Source of the DNA: a candidate division WOR-3 bacterium
GTDB lineage: Bacteria; Hydrothermota; Tepidihabitantia; Tepidihabitantales; Tepidihabitantaceae
DNA: 37,574 nt
Direction of reading: 5' to 3'
NCBI GenBank assembly: GCA_039801365.1
Contig: JBDRUN010000009.1
Location: 8,739-46,312, forward strand
Shown: one piece after another, positions 1 to 8,947 of the stretch
Layout of the letters: every line of letters begins with the position of its first letter
How positions within the stretch are numbered: the first letter of the stretch is position 1
The notes under the pieces: generated by a model
The model's input: the letters and a program-made list of their open reading frames with translations, nothing else
What the model was told of the DNA's origin: nothing
Databases searched by the model: none
Made by a program: the position numbers and the translations under genes

Positions 1-1
1 T

Positions 2-115
2 TTCGACTATGTTATCAGGGTCAGGCCAGAAGCTGGTAGACTTGACTATCAACACCTGACCCACCACCTCCAGTTACTAACAAGGAAACTGAAAGATGAT
101 TACTCGGTTAGCTAG
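2..115 (+). CDS. rnpA: Ribonuclease P protein component, C-terminal fragment (cut by window start)
   Basis: Frame 2 is open from the window edge to a TAG at 113-115. It encodes about 37 residues resembling the RnpA C-terminus: a DYVIRVRP strand followed by a helical LxHLxxLLxRKL segment. RnpA is the protein subunit of RNase P, which matures the 5' ends of tRNAs. The call rests largely on position: rnpA-yidD-yidC-jag-mnmE is a conserved bacterial order, and the next four genes all match it. The end overlaps the yidD start by 20 bp, as is common for this pair. The N-terminal part, including the RNR signature, is outside the window. Confidence 0.75.
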   Translation, partial: FDYVIRVRPEAGRLDYQHLTHHLQLLTRKLKDDYSVS

Positions 116-413
116 GATTGCAATCCGTTCGTACCAGTACACGCTCGGGCTCGTCCTCCCTGATGCCTGTCGGTTCCAACCGACCTGTTCGGAATACGCA
201 CTTCAGGCAATAGAGCGGCACGGCGCCGCCGGGCTCTGGCTCGCCCTGCACCGCATCCTGCGCTGTCACCCATGGGGCGGGTACGGCTATGACCCGGTGC
301 CCTCGCCGGCCAATGCGGTTAGAATTGAGCAGTCAGTACCTGGGACGCGCAATGGCCCGACATTGGAGGAGCTGACGATACCGAACGCTTCTTCCCACGC
401 AGAGCAAGAATGA
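96..413 (+). CDS. yidD: YidD, membrane protein insertion efficiency factor
   Basis: This 105-residue protein has the diagnostic YidD features: an amphipathic N-terminus (IRSYQYTLG), the cysteine signature [11 protein letters not shown] at about residues 25-35, and [14 protein letters not shown] at about residues 56-69. YidD is a small membrane-associated protein that assists YidC/Sec-dependent membrane protein insertion. The C-terminal 35 residues are a poorly conserved tail, slightly longer than usual. It starts inside the end of rnpA and its stop overlaps the yidC start (ATGA at 410-413), so the genes are translationally coupled. Confidence 0.95.
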   Translation: MITRLARIAIRSYQYTLGLVLPDACRFQPTCSEYALQAIERHGAAGLWLALHRILRCHPWGGYGYDPVPSPANAVRIEQSVPGTRNGPTLEELTIPNASSHAEQE

Positions 414-2029
414 GCAAGGATACCCTGAGGATGGTCATCGGGTTCGTGGTCATCATGGTCATCCTCGTCGCCTGGCAGATGCTGTACCGACCCACACCTA
501 GACCAGCGCCGGCCGAAACGCCGGCTCAGGCCGAGACAGCAAGTGCGAACCCGCCCGGAGCTAATTTGGCGGCGCAACCATCATCGCCTGCTCCCGCTTT
601 TGAGCCTCCCAAGAAACCTTCCCCGTTACTCTCCGGTGCTCCAGTCGCCGAGACAACCTTCGTGCTCGAGAACGACTTTCTCAGGCTTGAGTTCAGCAAC
701 GTTGGCGGCGTACTGCGCTCAGCTTGGCTCAAGAAATACCGGGCCGAGCTTGTACCCGAGGGCAACACCATCTTGTCGACGCTTCTGCTCACGAGCAGCG
801 ATACTCTCGACCTTTCCGACACCCGCTTGCATGCTACCGCAACTGACTCATCGGTAGTTTTCACCCTCGAAGCAGACAACATAGCCCTCACCAGGAAATT
901 TGTCATCGGTCCTGACTACACCGTTACCCAACAGACTGAACTCTCGGGTGCAACCGGCTTTATCCTTAACGTTGGCGCTGGCATTGCGGTCACCGAGGAA
1001 AATGCCAAGGAAGACCTCACCCACTTCCATTTCTTTGTTCGGACCGAGAACAGGGTTCAGCGCATTGCACCCCGAAGCTGCAAGAATCCGCAAATTACCG
1101 CCAGAGCTGACTGGGCCGGCCTCAAGTCCAAGTACTTCTTTATTGCCGCGGTGAGTCGGCAGCACGAGTTCCAGTCAACTTGTGTCCAAGCACTTCCGGA
1201 CGGCCGGCTCGGGTTCACCGCATCTGTCAACGCACCATCAAGTGAATTGCTGTTTTACCTTGGCCCGGTCGAATATCATCGCCTCAAGTCTTTCCACCTC
1301 GGCTTCGAAGAAGCGGTCAGTCTTGGCTGGGCAAAGCCTATTGCCCTTGGCATACTGTGGCTGCTCCGTCTTCTCTACCGGGTTTTCCGTAACTGGGGCG
1401 TGGCGATTATCATCTTCTCGACAATCATGAAGGCTGCCTTCTACCCGCTGACCAGGTCTCAAACCAGACAGATGCGTCAGATGCAGCTTCTGCAACCAAA
1501 ACTGAATGAGCTGAAGGTGAAATACAAGGATAACCCTCAGGCCTTGAACCAGGAAACGATGCAGCTCTACAAACTGTACAGAATAAACCCTCTTTCCGGT
1601 TGTCTGCCGATGCTCGTTCAGCTCCCAGTTTTCTGGGCCTTATACACCGTACTTCGTTCCTTCGTTGACCTGCGCGGGGCCGGATTCGTGCTCTGGCTCA
1701 AGGACCTTTCCCAGCCTGATACGCTTTTCGGTCACCTTCCGTTCCTCGGCAACCCGGCCATAGGACTTCTGCCAATTCTGATGGGTGCCTCTTTCATCGC
1801 CCAGAACATGTTGACAACTACAGACAAGAAAAACTGGGCGTTGACCGTCATTTTCCCTATCTTCATAACTGTAATGTTCCTGAACTTTCCAAGTGGATTA
1901 CAGTTGTACTGGTTTACCTATAATATACTCTCGATTTTGGAGAGCATGATCGGACTGAGAGGAGGAAAGATATGGCTCAGACAAATTCCGAAGAAGGCGC
2001 TGCCGTCGGCGGCAGCCGACCAGAAGTAG
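410..2029 (+). CDS. yidC: Membrane protein insertase YidC/Oxa1
   Basis: This 539-residue protein is of the long Gram-negative YidC type. It has one N-terminal membrane helix (about residues 5-25), a Pro/Ala-rich linker, a periplasmic beta domain (about 80-290), and the C-terminal five-helix Oxa1 core (about 300-520). In the core, the conserved Arg of the hydrophilic groove lies in the PLTRSQ motif, followed by the charged cytoplasmic coiled hairpin (RQMRQMQ through KVKYKDNPQ) and the [20 protein letters not shown] helix region. It inserts membrane proteins alone or with SecYEG. The long periplasmic domain argues for a cell with an outer membrane. The gene is joined to yidD by ATGA and its last 58 bp overlap jag. 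Confidence 0.97.
   Translation: MSKDTLRMVIGFVVIMVILVAWQMLYRPTPRPAPAETPAQAETASANPPGANLAAQPSSPAPAFEPPKKPSPLLSGAPVAETTFVLENDFLRLEFSNVGGVLRSAWLKKYRAELVPEGNTILSTLLLTSSDTLDLSDTRLHATATDSSVVFTLEADNIALTRKFVIGPDYTVTQQTELSGATGFILNVGAGIAVTEENAKEDLTHFHFFVRTENRVQRIAPRSCKNPQITARADWAGLKSKYFFIAAVSRQHEFQSTCVQALPDGRLGFTASVNAPSSELLFYLGPVEYHRLKSFHLGFEEAVSLGWAKPIALGILWLLRLLYRVFRNWGVAIIIFSTIMKAAFYPLTRSQTRQMRQMQLLQPKLNELKVKYKDNPQALNQETMQLYKLYRINPLSGCLPMLVQLPVFWALYTVLRSFVDLRGAGFVLWLKDLSQPDTLFGHLPFLGNPAIGLLPILMGASFIAQNMLTTTDKKNWALTVIFPIFITVMFLNFPSGLQLYWFTYNILSILESMIGLRGGKIWLRQIPKKALPSAAADQK
1961..1965 (+). promoter_or_regulatory. Ribosome-binding site that fixes the jag start inside yidC
   Basis: GGAGG sits 6 nt before the ATG at 1972, inside the yidC reading frame. 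This strong site supports the unusually long 58-bp yidC/jag overlap and this start over internal ones. Confidence 0.75.
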
Positions 2030-2676
2030 CAGAGCCACGTGAGGCTTCAGGTGATGTCAGACCAGCAGGTCCTGTTGAACTGCCGGCAACCAGCGACGTC
2101 GCTCCACCTGTTTCGACTGCTGACGAAACCGGAGTCCCGCCTCCCCCGACCGCATCCGGACCAACTGAACAGACTACTTCACAATGCCAGTCCCCGGGGC
2201 CGTTCAGCCAGCCGCTCCCTGACGAACCGACGATGGTTCGCGAGGTCTTACAGAAGCTGGTCAATCTCATCGGCGTCCGGGCCAAGGTTGATCTGGAGCG
2301 ACAGCCCGACGGCAGCTACTACTGTAACATCCGAACCCGGCAGTCCTCGGGACTGTTAATCGGTCACCGCGGCAGTACACTCCGCGCACTGCAATATTTG
2401 ACCCGGACAATTGTACGACAGCACTACCCGGACTGCCCGATAGTGACGGTTGACGTTGGTGGCTACCGGGTACGACGTGAGAACTTCCTATGCAAGAAAG
2501 CAACCGCGGTAGCCCGTATCGTGCTCGAAACAAAGCGTGAAATGGCCCTGGATGTACTGACCGAGAAGGAAATGGAAACCGTCGAGCAGGCACTCAAGTC
2601 CATATCCGGCATCCGGGTGTACGCGCTCGGCACCGGCCCACGGCGCAACGTCATTATCGCACCGACCGGAGAATGA
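1972..2676 (+). CDS. jag: Jag/KhpB-like KH-R3H RNA-binding protein
   Basis: This 234-residue protein has three parts. Residues 1-85 are a low-complexity Pro/Ala/Thr/Glu-rich segment. Residues about 88-165 form a KH domain with its GxxG loop in GLLIGHRG (127-134). Residues about 170-234 form an R3H-like domain ending in GTGPRRNVIIAP. Jag/KhpB binds RNA with KhpA and affects cell division in Firmicutes; its place after yidC is highly conserved. The usual Jag_N domain is not recognisable. The R3H signature Arg-x3-His is absent: the aligned segment reads LTEKEMETVEQAL, with no Arg or His. Ligand binding by this domain may therefore differ. The start is set by a strong ribosome-binding site within yidC. 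Confidence 0.88.
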   Translation: MAQTNSEEGAAVGGSRPEVAEPREASGDVRPAGPVELPATSDVAPPVSTADETGVPPPPTASGPTEQTTSQCQSPGPFSQPLPDEPTMVREVLQKLVNLIGVRAKVDLERQPDGSYYCNIRTRQSSGLLIGHRGSTLRALQYLTRTIVRQHYPDCPIVTVDVGGYRVRRENFLCKKATAVARIVLETKREMALDVLTEKEMETVEQALKSISGIRVYALGTGPRRNVIIAPTGE

Positions 2677-2824
2677 GAACGCCAACGAACGCACGTTGGC
2701 CTAAACCAGACATGACGACCGGCGTTCCGAGCTGCGAAGCACCAACTCAACCTCTAGAGTTCCAATCGGGCCCTACCTGTTGCTTCTGGTTCGCACTTGA
2801 TTCCGCGTATTGGACACCAGTAAA

Positions 2825-4426
2825 ATGATACGTAGCGACTCGAAGTCCGACACCATCTGCGCTCTGGCTACCCCGCCAGGTACGGGCAGCATTGCAGTCA
2901 TCCGCATCTCGGGACCAGACACCTTTGCTGTCCTCGATCGCATCTTCTCCGGTCACCGGCCATCGCGTCAGCCATCCCATACCGTGCGTCTCGGCTGGCT
3001 GACATATCCAGCCGGCATCCCAGCCCGGGTGCCGGTCACACCAAGACTGCCTTGCACACACGCACTGCGACCGGGCAGCCGCATTGACCAGGTTCTGCTC
3101 ACTGTTTTCCGAAAACCCCGTTCGTACACTGGCGAGAACATGGCTGAAATCTCGTGCCACGGCGGCATGCTGATTGCCGAGACAATAATCGGGCTTCTGA
3201 GACGCCTCGGCTGTCGGCTGGCCGAACCAGGTGAGTTTGCCCGCCGGGCAGTCACTGCCGGCAAACTCACGCTCACCCAGGCCGAAGCCACCCTCGACCT
3301 CATCAATGCCCGGAGTCCGACTGCGCTCGCTCGCGCCCTTGAGCAGTATCAGGGCGAACTGTCCCGCAAAGTGCAGCGTCTTACCAGTGAATTGCGTGAC
3401 CTCTGCGCACTTGCCGAACATCATCTCGGTTTTGAAGAACTTGCCTCAACTTGCCCTCGCGCGCTCGCTGCTGGCACACGTCGTCTGCTCAGACAGCTTG
3501 AGCAGCTCATCCGGCAGGTCCGATGCTCATGCTTGCTCAATGGGGGCGCAAGGGTAACTATTGTCGGCCGGCCCAATGTCGGCAAGTCAAGCCTGTTCAA
3601 CCGGCTGCTTGGACATGACCGCGCCCTGGTCACTTCTGAACCAGGAACCACCCGTGACCGGATCGAGGCCCTGACCATATTCGGCGACGTGCCGGTTACG
3701 TTGACCGACACTGCTGGTATTCTCGGGTCATTTGGCACTCTGCGCCGCAAACCAGCGCACACACCAAGTACCGGGGTCCCTTCGGAAGTCAGGGGGAACA
3801 TCGGACTTCCTGCGTCAGTCGCCGGGACTTCACCCCTGAAGACCCGATTGTTGGGTTCTTCTGCTAAGAGTGATGTCTCCGCAGCTGCCGCTGGTTACGG
3901 CCGTTGGACGCACAGCCGTGCTGGCGGTCAACGTTCCGCGGCTGGACGATTGGCGGCCATGCAAACACACGAAGCTCTCACTCAGGCCGACCTCGTTATC
4001 GTCGTATTTGACGGCTCGGTGCGGCCGACCGCCGCTGATCAGGAAATCCTCGCTGCGGTCTCGGACCGCCCGGCCATCTTTGTTCTGAACAAACTCGACA
4101 AGCCGGGTTGGCGCGAACCAAGTTTTCTCAACGGTCGTCCCAGAGTCGCAGTATCGGCCCTGACCGGCGCGAACATCGGCCGGCTGCGGACTGCGGTTGC
4201 CCGCCGACTCCGCATCGCGTCATCACTCACTGCTGCCGGTAACCGGCACCTGGAGTTGTTCAACGAAGCACACGTCGCACTCGGCCGCAGCCTCACCGCA
4301 GCCAATGCCGAAACCGCAGCCTTAGAACTGGAAACCGCATTAGCATGCCTGAATCAGATTGACGCACCCCAGGCCGGCGACGGCACGCTCGACCGCATAT
4401 TTGCGCGTTTCTGTGTTGGTAAGTGA
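2825..4426 (+). CDS. mnmE: tRNA modification GTPase MnmE
   Basis: With MnmG, MnmE makes the cmnm5/nm5 modification on wobble U34 of certain tRNAs. From the ATG at 2825 it has 533 residues. The N-terminal folate-binding domain is typical ([25 protein letters not shown]). The helical domain carries a G domain with GRPNVGKS (248-255), GTTRD (274-278), DTAG (295-298) and NKLD (422-425). The protein ends in CVGK, the catalytic-Cys motif. It is about 75 residues longer than usual because of a Ser/Gly/Arg-rich insertion after DTAG (about 300-372), and there is a smaller insertion near residues 64-83. An in-frame TTG at 2810 would add five residues. Neither start has a clear ribosome-binding site. 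Confidence 0.93.
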   Translation: MIRSDSKSDTICALATPPGTGSIAVIRISGPDTFAVLDRIFSGHRPSRQPSHTVRLGWLTYPAGIPARVPVTPRLPCTHALRPGSRIDQVLLTVFRKPRSYTGENMAEISCHGGMLIAETIIGLLRRLGCRLAEPGEFARRAVTAGKLTLTQAEATLDLINARSPTALARALEQYQGELSRKVQRLTSELRDLCALAEHHLGFEELASTCPRALAAGTRRLLRQLEQLIRQVRCSCLLNGGARVTIVGRPNVGKSSLFNRLLGHDRALVTSEPGTTRDRIEALTIFGDVPVTLTDTAGILGSFGTLRRKPAHTPSTGVPSEVRGNIGLPASVAGTSPLKTRLLGSSAKSDVSAAAAGYGRWTHSRAGGQRSAAGRLAAMQTHEALTQADLVIVVFDGSVRPTAADQEILAAVSDRPAIFVLNKLDKPGWREPSFLNGRPRVAVSALTGANIGRLRTAVARRLRIASSLTAAGNRHLELFNEAHVALGRSLTAANAETAALELETALACLNQIDAPQAGDGTLDRIFARFCVGK

Positions 4427-4848
4427 GCATGTTTGACCGTATCTTTCTATATGTCGAGGACCGGACCAGCTCGACCACGGCTGCTGAGCTAGCACTCTCA
4501 CTGGCCAAGTCGCTCGCTGCCAGGGTCTTCGCTATCGCCGTGATCAACACCGCCGGGTCTATCCAGACCGCGACCCGCCGCAAGAGAATCCCGGACGTTG
4601 AGGAAGATGCCTGGCGAATTCTTTACGAGATTGAAGACGACGCCTTTAAACAGGAAGTTAGCATTTCCCTGCTGCTTGACCAAGGCGACCCGCTTGAGCG
4701 GCTGCTGGACCTTGCCCGCAGTTACCGAGCAAAACTTATCGTTGCGAGTCCTGCTACACGGCTGCCGCTCGCGGAGTTCGTCCGGCGCAGCCCGGTTCCG
4801 GTCGTTTTTGCAAACCTGCCAAGGAGGCATGATGACCAAAATAAGTGA
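4423..4848 (+). CDS. Universal stress protein (UspA)-like domain protein
   Basis: This 141-residue single-domain protein has the Usp alpha/beta pattern: a [11 protein letters not shown] first strand, a helix ([22 protein letters not shown]), then [24 protein letters not shown] and a last strand [10 protein letters not shown]. The ATP-type motif Gx2Gx9G(S/T) is not evident, so it may not bind ATP. The GTG at 4423 overlaps the mnmE stop (GTGA); an ATG at 4429 is the alternative start. Its end overlaps the EIIA-like gene by 17 bp, so the two are probably co-translated. Its physiological role is unknown. Confidence 0.7.
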   Translation: MSMFDRIFLYVEDRTSSTTAAELALSLAKSLAARVFAIAVINTAGSIQTATRRKRIPDVEEDAWRILYEIEDDAFKQEVSISLLLDQGDPLERLLDLARSYRAKLIVASPATRLPLAEFVRRSPVPVVFANLPRRHDDQNK

Positions 4849-5287
4849 ACTCCTCCGCCCCGAAGCGGTCATACTGGACCTGAAGGCGCAGGAGAAGGTC
4901 GAGGTAATTCGCGAGCTGTCTAGGCCGCTGCTCGAAGCCGGTGTCGTGACCGACGAGCAGGACTTTTTTGCGGCCATCCTGCGCCGGGAGAACCTTGAGA
5001 GTACCGGCATCGGCCTCGGTGTCGCAATCCCCCATGCGCGAACCGCAGCGGTGAAGCAAACTGCGCTTGCCTTCGGCCGGTCAGACAAAGGAGTAGATTT
5101 TTCAAGTCTGGACGGCAAACCCTGCCACCTGATATTCCTTATTGCTGCCCACGAAGACAAGAAGACCGAGTATATCATGACTCTGGCCAGAGTTTCCAAG
5201 CTGCTACGTAAGGATGAGGTGCGCATTGGTCTGAACAAGGCCAGGACTCCCCAGGAAGTCATCGCTGTGCTGGCACTCCACGAGTAA
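4832..5287 (+). CDS. PTS EIIA (nitrogen/fructose-type) domain protein
   Basis: This 151-residue protein matches a complete PTS EIIA type-2 domain. Its phospho-acceptor His is at about residue 68 in GLGVAIPHAR, and the downstream strand is CHLIFLIAAHED. Such stand-alone domains (PtsN-like) usually regulate transport or metabolism rather than carry sugar. No EI, HPr or EIIBC gene lies in the window. AAGGAGG at 4821-4827 precedes two ATGs (4829 and 4832); spacing favours 4832. Pairing with an Usp-like gene, both small signalling-type proteins, suggests a shared regulatory task; this is inference. Confidence 0.85.
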   Translation: MTKISELLRPEAVILDLKAQEKVEVIRELSRPLLEAGVVTDEQDFFAAILRRENLESTGIGLGVAIPHARTAAVKQTALAFGRSDKGVDFSSLDGKPCHLIFLIAAHEDKKTEYIMTLARVSKLLRKDEVRIGLNKARTPQEVIAVLALHE

Positions 5288-5291
5288 ACGG

Positions 5292-7049
5292 ATGTACGCT
5301 CTGGCACGGGCAAGGGAACAGATTGCGGGTCTGCTCCAGCAGCACGGACTTGAGGTCACGGTGGACGACATCCGCACCGCTGAGGCTGACGTCGAGGCAG
5401 ACATTGCGGTGCCGCTTTTCCGAGTCGCCCGAAAGCACGGCGATAGCCCTCAGTCTCTCGCCGAATCTCTGGCCGGTCGCCTCAACCTGTCCGGAACCAT
5501 GTTCAAGGCAGCAACGGCACTGCGCGGCTACCTCAACTTCACACTGAACCGCAGCCAGTTCGCCCGCGCCGTCTTCGCGGACTTTGTCCGCCTGCCGGAC
5601 CGGTACGGCAGTTCAGAAGCTGGTGCGGGCCGGACCATTGTCATTGACTATTCCTCGCCCAACATCGCCAAACCGTTCTCAGTCGGCCACCTCCGCTCAA
5701 CCGTCATCGGCCAGGCCTTGCGCAACATCTTCGCCTGGCTTGGTTACCGCGTCATCGGCGACAACCACCTGGGCGACTGGGGGACGCAGTTCGGCAAGCT
5801 ACTCTGTGCCTTTGCCCGGTGGGGCCAAGAGGCAGAACTGGCTGCAGACCCGACCGGCCATCTTCTCGCCCTGTACGTCCGGTTCCACGACGAAGCCCAG
5901 CGCAACCCCGAGCTTGAGGCCGAAGCCCGGAACTGGTTCCGCCGGCTCGAAGTCGGTGAACCTGAAGTACGTGCGACTTGGCAACGGTTCGTCGCACTCA
6001 GCTCAGCCGAGTTTCAGCGCATCTACGAACGCCTCGGAGTGACATTTGACCAGACGCTGGGCGAAAGTTTCTACCAGGACCGCCTTGAAGGCGTGGTCCG
6101 GCGCGCGCTGGAGCGTGGCATAGCCCGGCGGGAGAAGCCACTCGAACCGGTCCGCACCGGTGATGATGAGCGACTGACCGACGAAACCGTCGTACTGATT
6201 CCGCTCGAACAGTATGGCATCAAGGTCCCGCTCATCCTCCAGAAGTCAGACGGTACGAGTCTGTACGCTACCCGCGAAATTGCCTGTGTCGAATACCGGA
6301 TTGAAACCTGGCAACCGGAGAAGATTCTGTACGTAGTCGGCAACGAGCAAGAGCTCTACTTCAGACAACTCAACGCGGCGCTCAAGCTTCTCGGCTACGA
6401 CACACCGTGTGTCCATGTAAACTTCGGACTCGTGCGTCTGGCCGAAGGTCGGATGTCCACCCGTGAGGGACGCGTGGTTCTGTTGCAGAGCGTCATGGAC
6501 GAAGCAGTACGCCGGGCCCGCTCAGTCCTTACCGAACGAGCCATGACCGAAGCAGAAAAGGACCGGGTCGCGGAAATCGTTGGCATTGCCGCAATCAAGT
6601 ACGCCGACCTTTCTCAAAACCGGGTCAAGGAAGTAGTCTTTGACTGGAACCGGATGCTCGCGCTCGACGGTGATTCTGCCCCGTACCTACTCTATGCCCA
6701 CACCCGGTGCTGTTCCATTCTCCGCAAAGCTCAGACTGCCGGGCAAACCTTAGGTGAACCATCGGAAATCGGTCACCATCCATCGGCAGAGGAGTTCAGC
6801 CTTATTCTGGATATCGCCCAGTTCCCGGATGTGGTCGCGGCCGCAGCCTCGACCTATGAGCCCCACCGTATCGCTAACCACCTGTATCGCCTGGCCCAGG
6901 ACTTCTCCGTATTCTACAATAAGGTCCCTGTGCTCAGGGCCCAGACTAACGAGCTTGCTGCCGCCCGACTCAACCTTGTCCGGATGACTGCCACAGTACT
7001 GAAGATCGGCCTCGGCCTTCTCGGCATTGAAGCACCTGAACGGATGTAG
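5292..7049 (+). CDS. argS: Arginyl-tRNA synthetase
   Basis: This 585-residue class I aminoacyl-tRNA synthetase charges tRNA-Arg. The N-terminal Add-1 domain (about residues 1-95) is followed by the catalytic Rossmann fold with the HIGH-type signature in KPFSVGHLRS (about 126-135) and the conserved DWGTQFG. The KMSKS-like loop reads GRMSTREG. The anticodon-binding DALR domain closes the protein (LYRLAQDFSVFYNKVPVL through GIEAPERM). Length and ending are normal for the family. It begins 4 nt after the EIIA-like gene and ends the first plus-strand gene run. Confidence 0.96.
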   Translation: MYALARAREQIAGLLQQHGLEVTVDDIRTAEADVEADIAVPLFRVARKHGDSPQSLAESLAGRLNLSGTMFKAATALRGYLNFTLNRSQFARAVFADFVRLPDRYGSSEAGAGRTIVIDYSSPNIAKPFSVGHLRSTVIGQALRNIFAWLGYRVIGDNHLGDWGTQFGKLLCAFARWGQEAELAADPTGHLLALYVRFHDEAQRNPELEAEARNWFRRLEVGEPEVRATWQRFVALSSAEFQRIYERLGVTFDQTLGESFYQDRLEGVVRRALERGIARREKPLEPVRTGDDERLTDETVVLIPLEQYGIKVPLILQKSDGTSLYATREIACVEYRIETWQPEKILYVVGNEQELYFRQLNAALKLLGYDTPCVHVNFGLVRLAEGRMSTREGRVVLLQSVMDEAVRRARSVLTERAMTEAEKDRVAEIVGIAAIKYADLSQNRVKEVVFDWNRMLALDGDSAPYLLYAHTRCCSILRKAQTAGQTLGEPSEIGHHPSAEEFSLILDIAQFPDVVAAAASTYEPHRIANHLYRLAQDFSVFYNKVPVLRAQTNELAAARLNLVRMTATVLKIGLGLLGIEAPERM

Positions 7050-7110
7050 GCAACTTGACCCGAGAACCCTTAGCCCCTTGTTCCGTGTCAAACAAACGTA
7101 GCTAAGAGAA

Positions 7111-8349
7111 ATGCGCCGAGTGAATCTCGACCATGCTGCGGCTTCGCCGCTGCTGCCAGAAGCCCTGGAAGCAATGATGCCTTTCTTTACAGAACACTTC
7201 GGTAACCCTCAGAGTATCCACAGCCTCGGCCACAAGCCGCAGGAAGCAATCGAAAGTGCTCGCGGCCAAGTAGCAAGCCTGATCAACGCCTCGCCGGCCG
7301 AAATCATCTTCACCGCATCGGCATCGGAAAGTAACAATCTCGCGCTCAAAGGTCTGACTGGAGCAGCCCAGGGCACGCGACCAAAAACCGGGAGCCCAAA
7401 GGGTCATATCATCGTTTCCGCGATCGAACACCCGTCCGTGCAAAAACCGGTACAGACGCTTGCCAGTTCGGGTTTCGAGGTCACCGAACTGAAGGTTGAC
7501 AAGCACGGTCTCGTTGAGCCCGAGGACCTGGACAAGGCCATTAGGCCCGATACGGTGCTCGTTTCGGTGATGCACGCAAATAACGAAGTTGGCACTATTG
7601 AACCGTTGGCTGAGCTTGCCCGTGTCTGCCACCGGCACAATGTGCTGTTTCATTCCGACGGCACCGCTGCAGTCGGCCGTATTCCGGTTGACGTCCACAA
7701 GCTGGGCTTGGACAGCTACTCCTTCTCGGCCCAGTCATTCTACGGGCCTAAGGGCGCGGCAGCGCTCTTTGTCAAGGCCGGGCACCGACTCCATCCGCTG
7801 ATCGAAGGCGGTGTGCAGGAACAGGCCCGGCGGGCTGGTACCGAGAACGTCCCGGCCATTGTCGGTATGGGTAGGGCAGCGGAAATTGCCCGCCAGAACA
7901 TGGCTTACTGGGCTGCGACCATGAAAACGCTAAGTGTGCGGCTAGTTGCAATGCTTTCTGAGAAGCTCGATCATATCATTTTCACCGGCCATGCGGAGCA
8001 GCGTCTGCCTGGCCATGTTAGCTTCTGCGTTGAGTTCGTCGAAGGCGAAGCGATGCTTCTACTTCTTGATGATGCGGGCATTGTCGCTGCCTCGGGCTCG
8101 GCCTGCACCGCCAAGACACTGAAAGCATCGCACGTGCTGCTCGCCATGGGTCTGCCCCATGCTATTGCCCAATCGTCGCTTGTGCTGACAATGGGCAAGG
8201 ATACGACCATGGAAGATGTGAACTACTTTCTTGAAACGTTCCCGCCCATCGTCAAACGGCTGCGGGCCATGTCGCCACTCTACGCAAAGCTCCTCAAAGG
8301 CGAAGACCCCTACAGGACCGAGAAAGAGTTCGGTCATGGAGGCCATTGA
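7111..8349 (+). CDS. IscS/NifS-like cysteine desulfurase lacking the PLP lysine
   Basis: This 412-residue protein aligns end to end with the IscS/NifS fold-type I family. Conserved parts include SAIEHPSV (His107, stacking on PLP), NNEVG, Asp183, and the mobile-loop cysteine Cys332 in ASGSACTAK. Where IscS has S-G/A-H-K-IYGPKG, this protein has S-A-Q-S-FYGPKG (206-214): His becomes Gln208 and the Schiff-base Lys becomes Ser209 (codon TCA, 7735-7737). The PLP-contacting Gln of the DATQ segment is Ala186. From memory, Archaeoglobus fulgidus IscS also lacks this Lys (Asp there) and keeps the cysteine. The protein may act as an IscU partner or sulfur carrier rather than a classical desulfurase. 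It heads a six-gene operon with iscU. Confidence 0.9.
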   Translation: MRRVNLDHAAASPLLPEALEAMMPFFTEHFGNPQSIHSLGHKPQEAIESARGQVASLINASPAEIIFTASASESNNLALKGLTGAAQGTRPKTGSPKGHIIVSAIEHPSVQKPVQTLASSGFEVTELKVDKHGLVEPEDLDKAIRPDTVLVSVMHANNEVGTIEPLAELARVCHRHNVLFHSDGTAAVGRIPVDVHKLGLDSYSFSAQSFYGPKGAAALFVKAGHRLHPLIEGGVQEQARRAGTENVPAIVGMGRAAEIARQNMAYWAATMKTLSVRLVAMLSEKLDHIIFTGHAEQRLPGHVSFCVEFVEGEAMLLLLDDAGIVAASGSACTAKTLKASHVLLAMGLPHAIAQSSLVLTMGKDTTMEDVNYFLETFPPIVKRLRAMSPLYAKLLKGEDPYRTEKEFGHGGH

Positions 8350-8726
8350 TGTATTCTGAGAAAGTAATGGAACATTTCCGCAACCCGCGGAACGTCGGTG
8401 AAATCGAGAATGCCGACGGCAGAGGCGAAGTCGGCAACCCGGTCTGCGGCGACATGATGACATTCTACATCAAAGTCAAGGACGGCATTATCGAGGACGT
8501 CAAGTTCAAAACCTTCGGCTGTGGCGCAGCCATCGCCGTCTCCTCAATGGTGTCCGAGATGGCCATCGGCAAGACCATCGAGGAAGCACTGAAGATTACC
8601 AACGCCGACGTCGCCAAGGAACTCGGCGGTCTGCCGCCAAACAAGCTGCACTGCTCCAACCTTGGTGCCGATGCGCTGCACGCCGCAATCAGAGACTACC
8701 TGGCAAGACAGAAGGGGACGGCATGA
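8349..8726 (+). CDS. iscU: IscU/NifU-N-type Fe-S cluster scaffold protein
   Basis: This 125-residue scaffold has all three cluster-binding cysteines: NPVCGD (with the adjacent Asp), FGCGAA and LHCSNLG. IscU assembles [2Fe-2S]/[4Fe-4S] clusters with sulfur normally delivered by IscS. The HscA-recognition motif LPPVK appears as LPPNK, so chaperone-dependent transfer may differ. The ATG at 8349 shares its A with the upstream stop. GGAGG at 8338-8342, 6 nt before it, selects this start over the TTG at 8346. Immediate adjacency to the lysine-less IscS mirrors the archaeal IscS-IscU pair. Confidence 0.95.
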   Translation: MYSEKVMEHFRNPRNVGEIENADGRGEVGNPVCGDMMTFYIKVKDGIIEDVKFKTFGCGAAIAVSSMVSEMAIGKTIEEALKITNADVAKELGGLPPNKLHCSNLGADALHAAIRDYLARQKGTA

Positions 8727-8947
8727 AACCAGAATCTCACCCGAGCAGACATAACCCAAGTTCACAGGTTTTTCCCTGCATCTGCCCGTACTGTGGCGAG
8801 CAAGTCGGCCCCCGAACTGAGTGGTGCCGTCCGTGCGGAATCAGAATCACCTATTGCACCGAGTGCGGCAAACCCTTGCCGAAGGACGCCGCATCCTGCC
8901 CGGAGTGTAACACAACAAGACCAAAGGAAAGGAGAGCAGAACAGTGA
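8723..8947 (+). CDS. Small double zinc-ribbon protein
   Basis: This 74-residue protein holds four CxxC knuckles in order: CPYC, CRPC, CTEC and CPEC, spaced as two zinc ribbons (about residues 21-66). The tail is charged. It overlaps the iscU stop by ATGA and is itself overlapped by the glutaredoxin-like gene, so it is translated as part of the Fe-S operon. It could bind zinc, or bind iron in rubredoxin style given its neighbours; the sequence does not decide. I know no named family for it. Confidence 0.75.
   Translation: MKPESHPSRHNPSSQVFPCICPYCGEQVGPRTEWCRPCGIRITYCTECGKPLPKDAASCPECNTTRPKERRAEQ

Noticed and set aside
3722-3940. The MnmE insertion as an intein
   Set aside because: It is only about 70 residues with no Cys/Ser start, no splicing-block motifs and no His-Asn end.
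7055-7104. Promoter for the IscS operon (TTGACC or TTGTTC with TAGCTA)
   Set aside because: The spacing and -10 match are too poor to call, although TAGCTA does lie 6 nt before the ATG as at the leaderless starts.
7732-7737. Missing IscS His-Lys explained by a frameshift or sequencing error
   Set aside because: The reading frame is continuous with conserved sequence on both sides, and two codons plus Ala186 differ in a way that fits a known non-canonical lineage.
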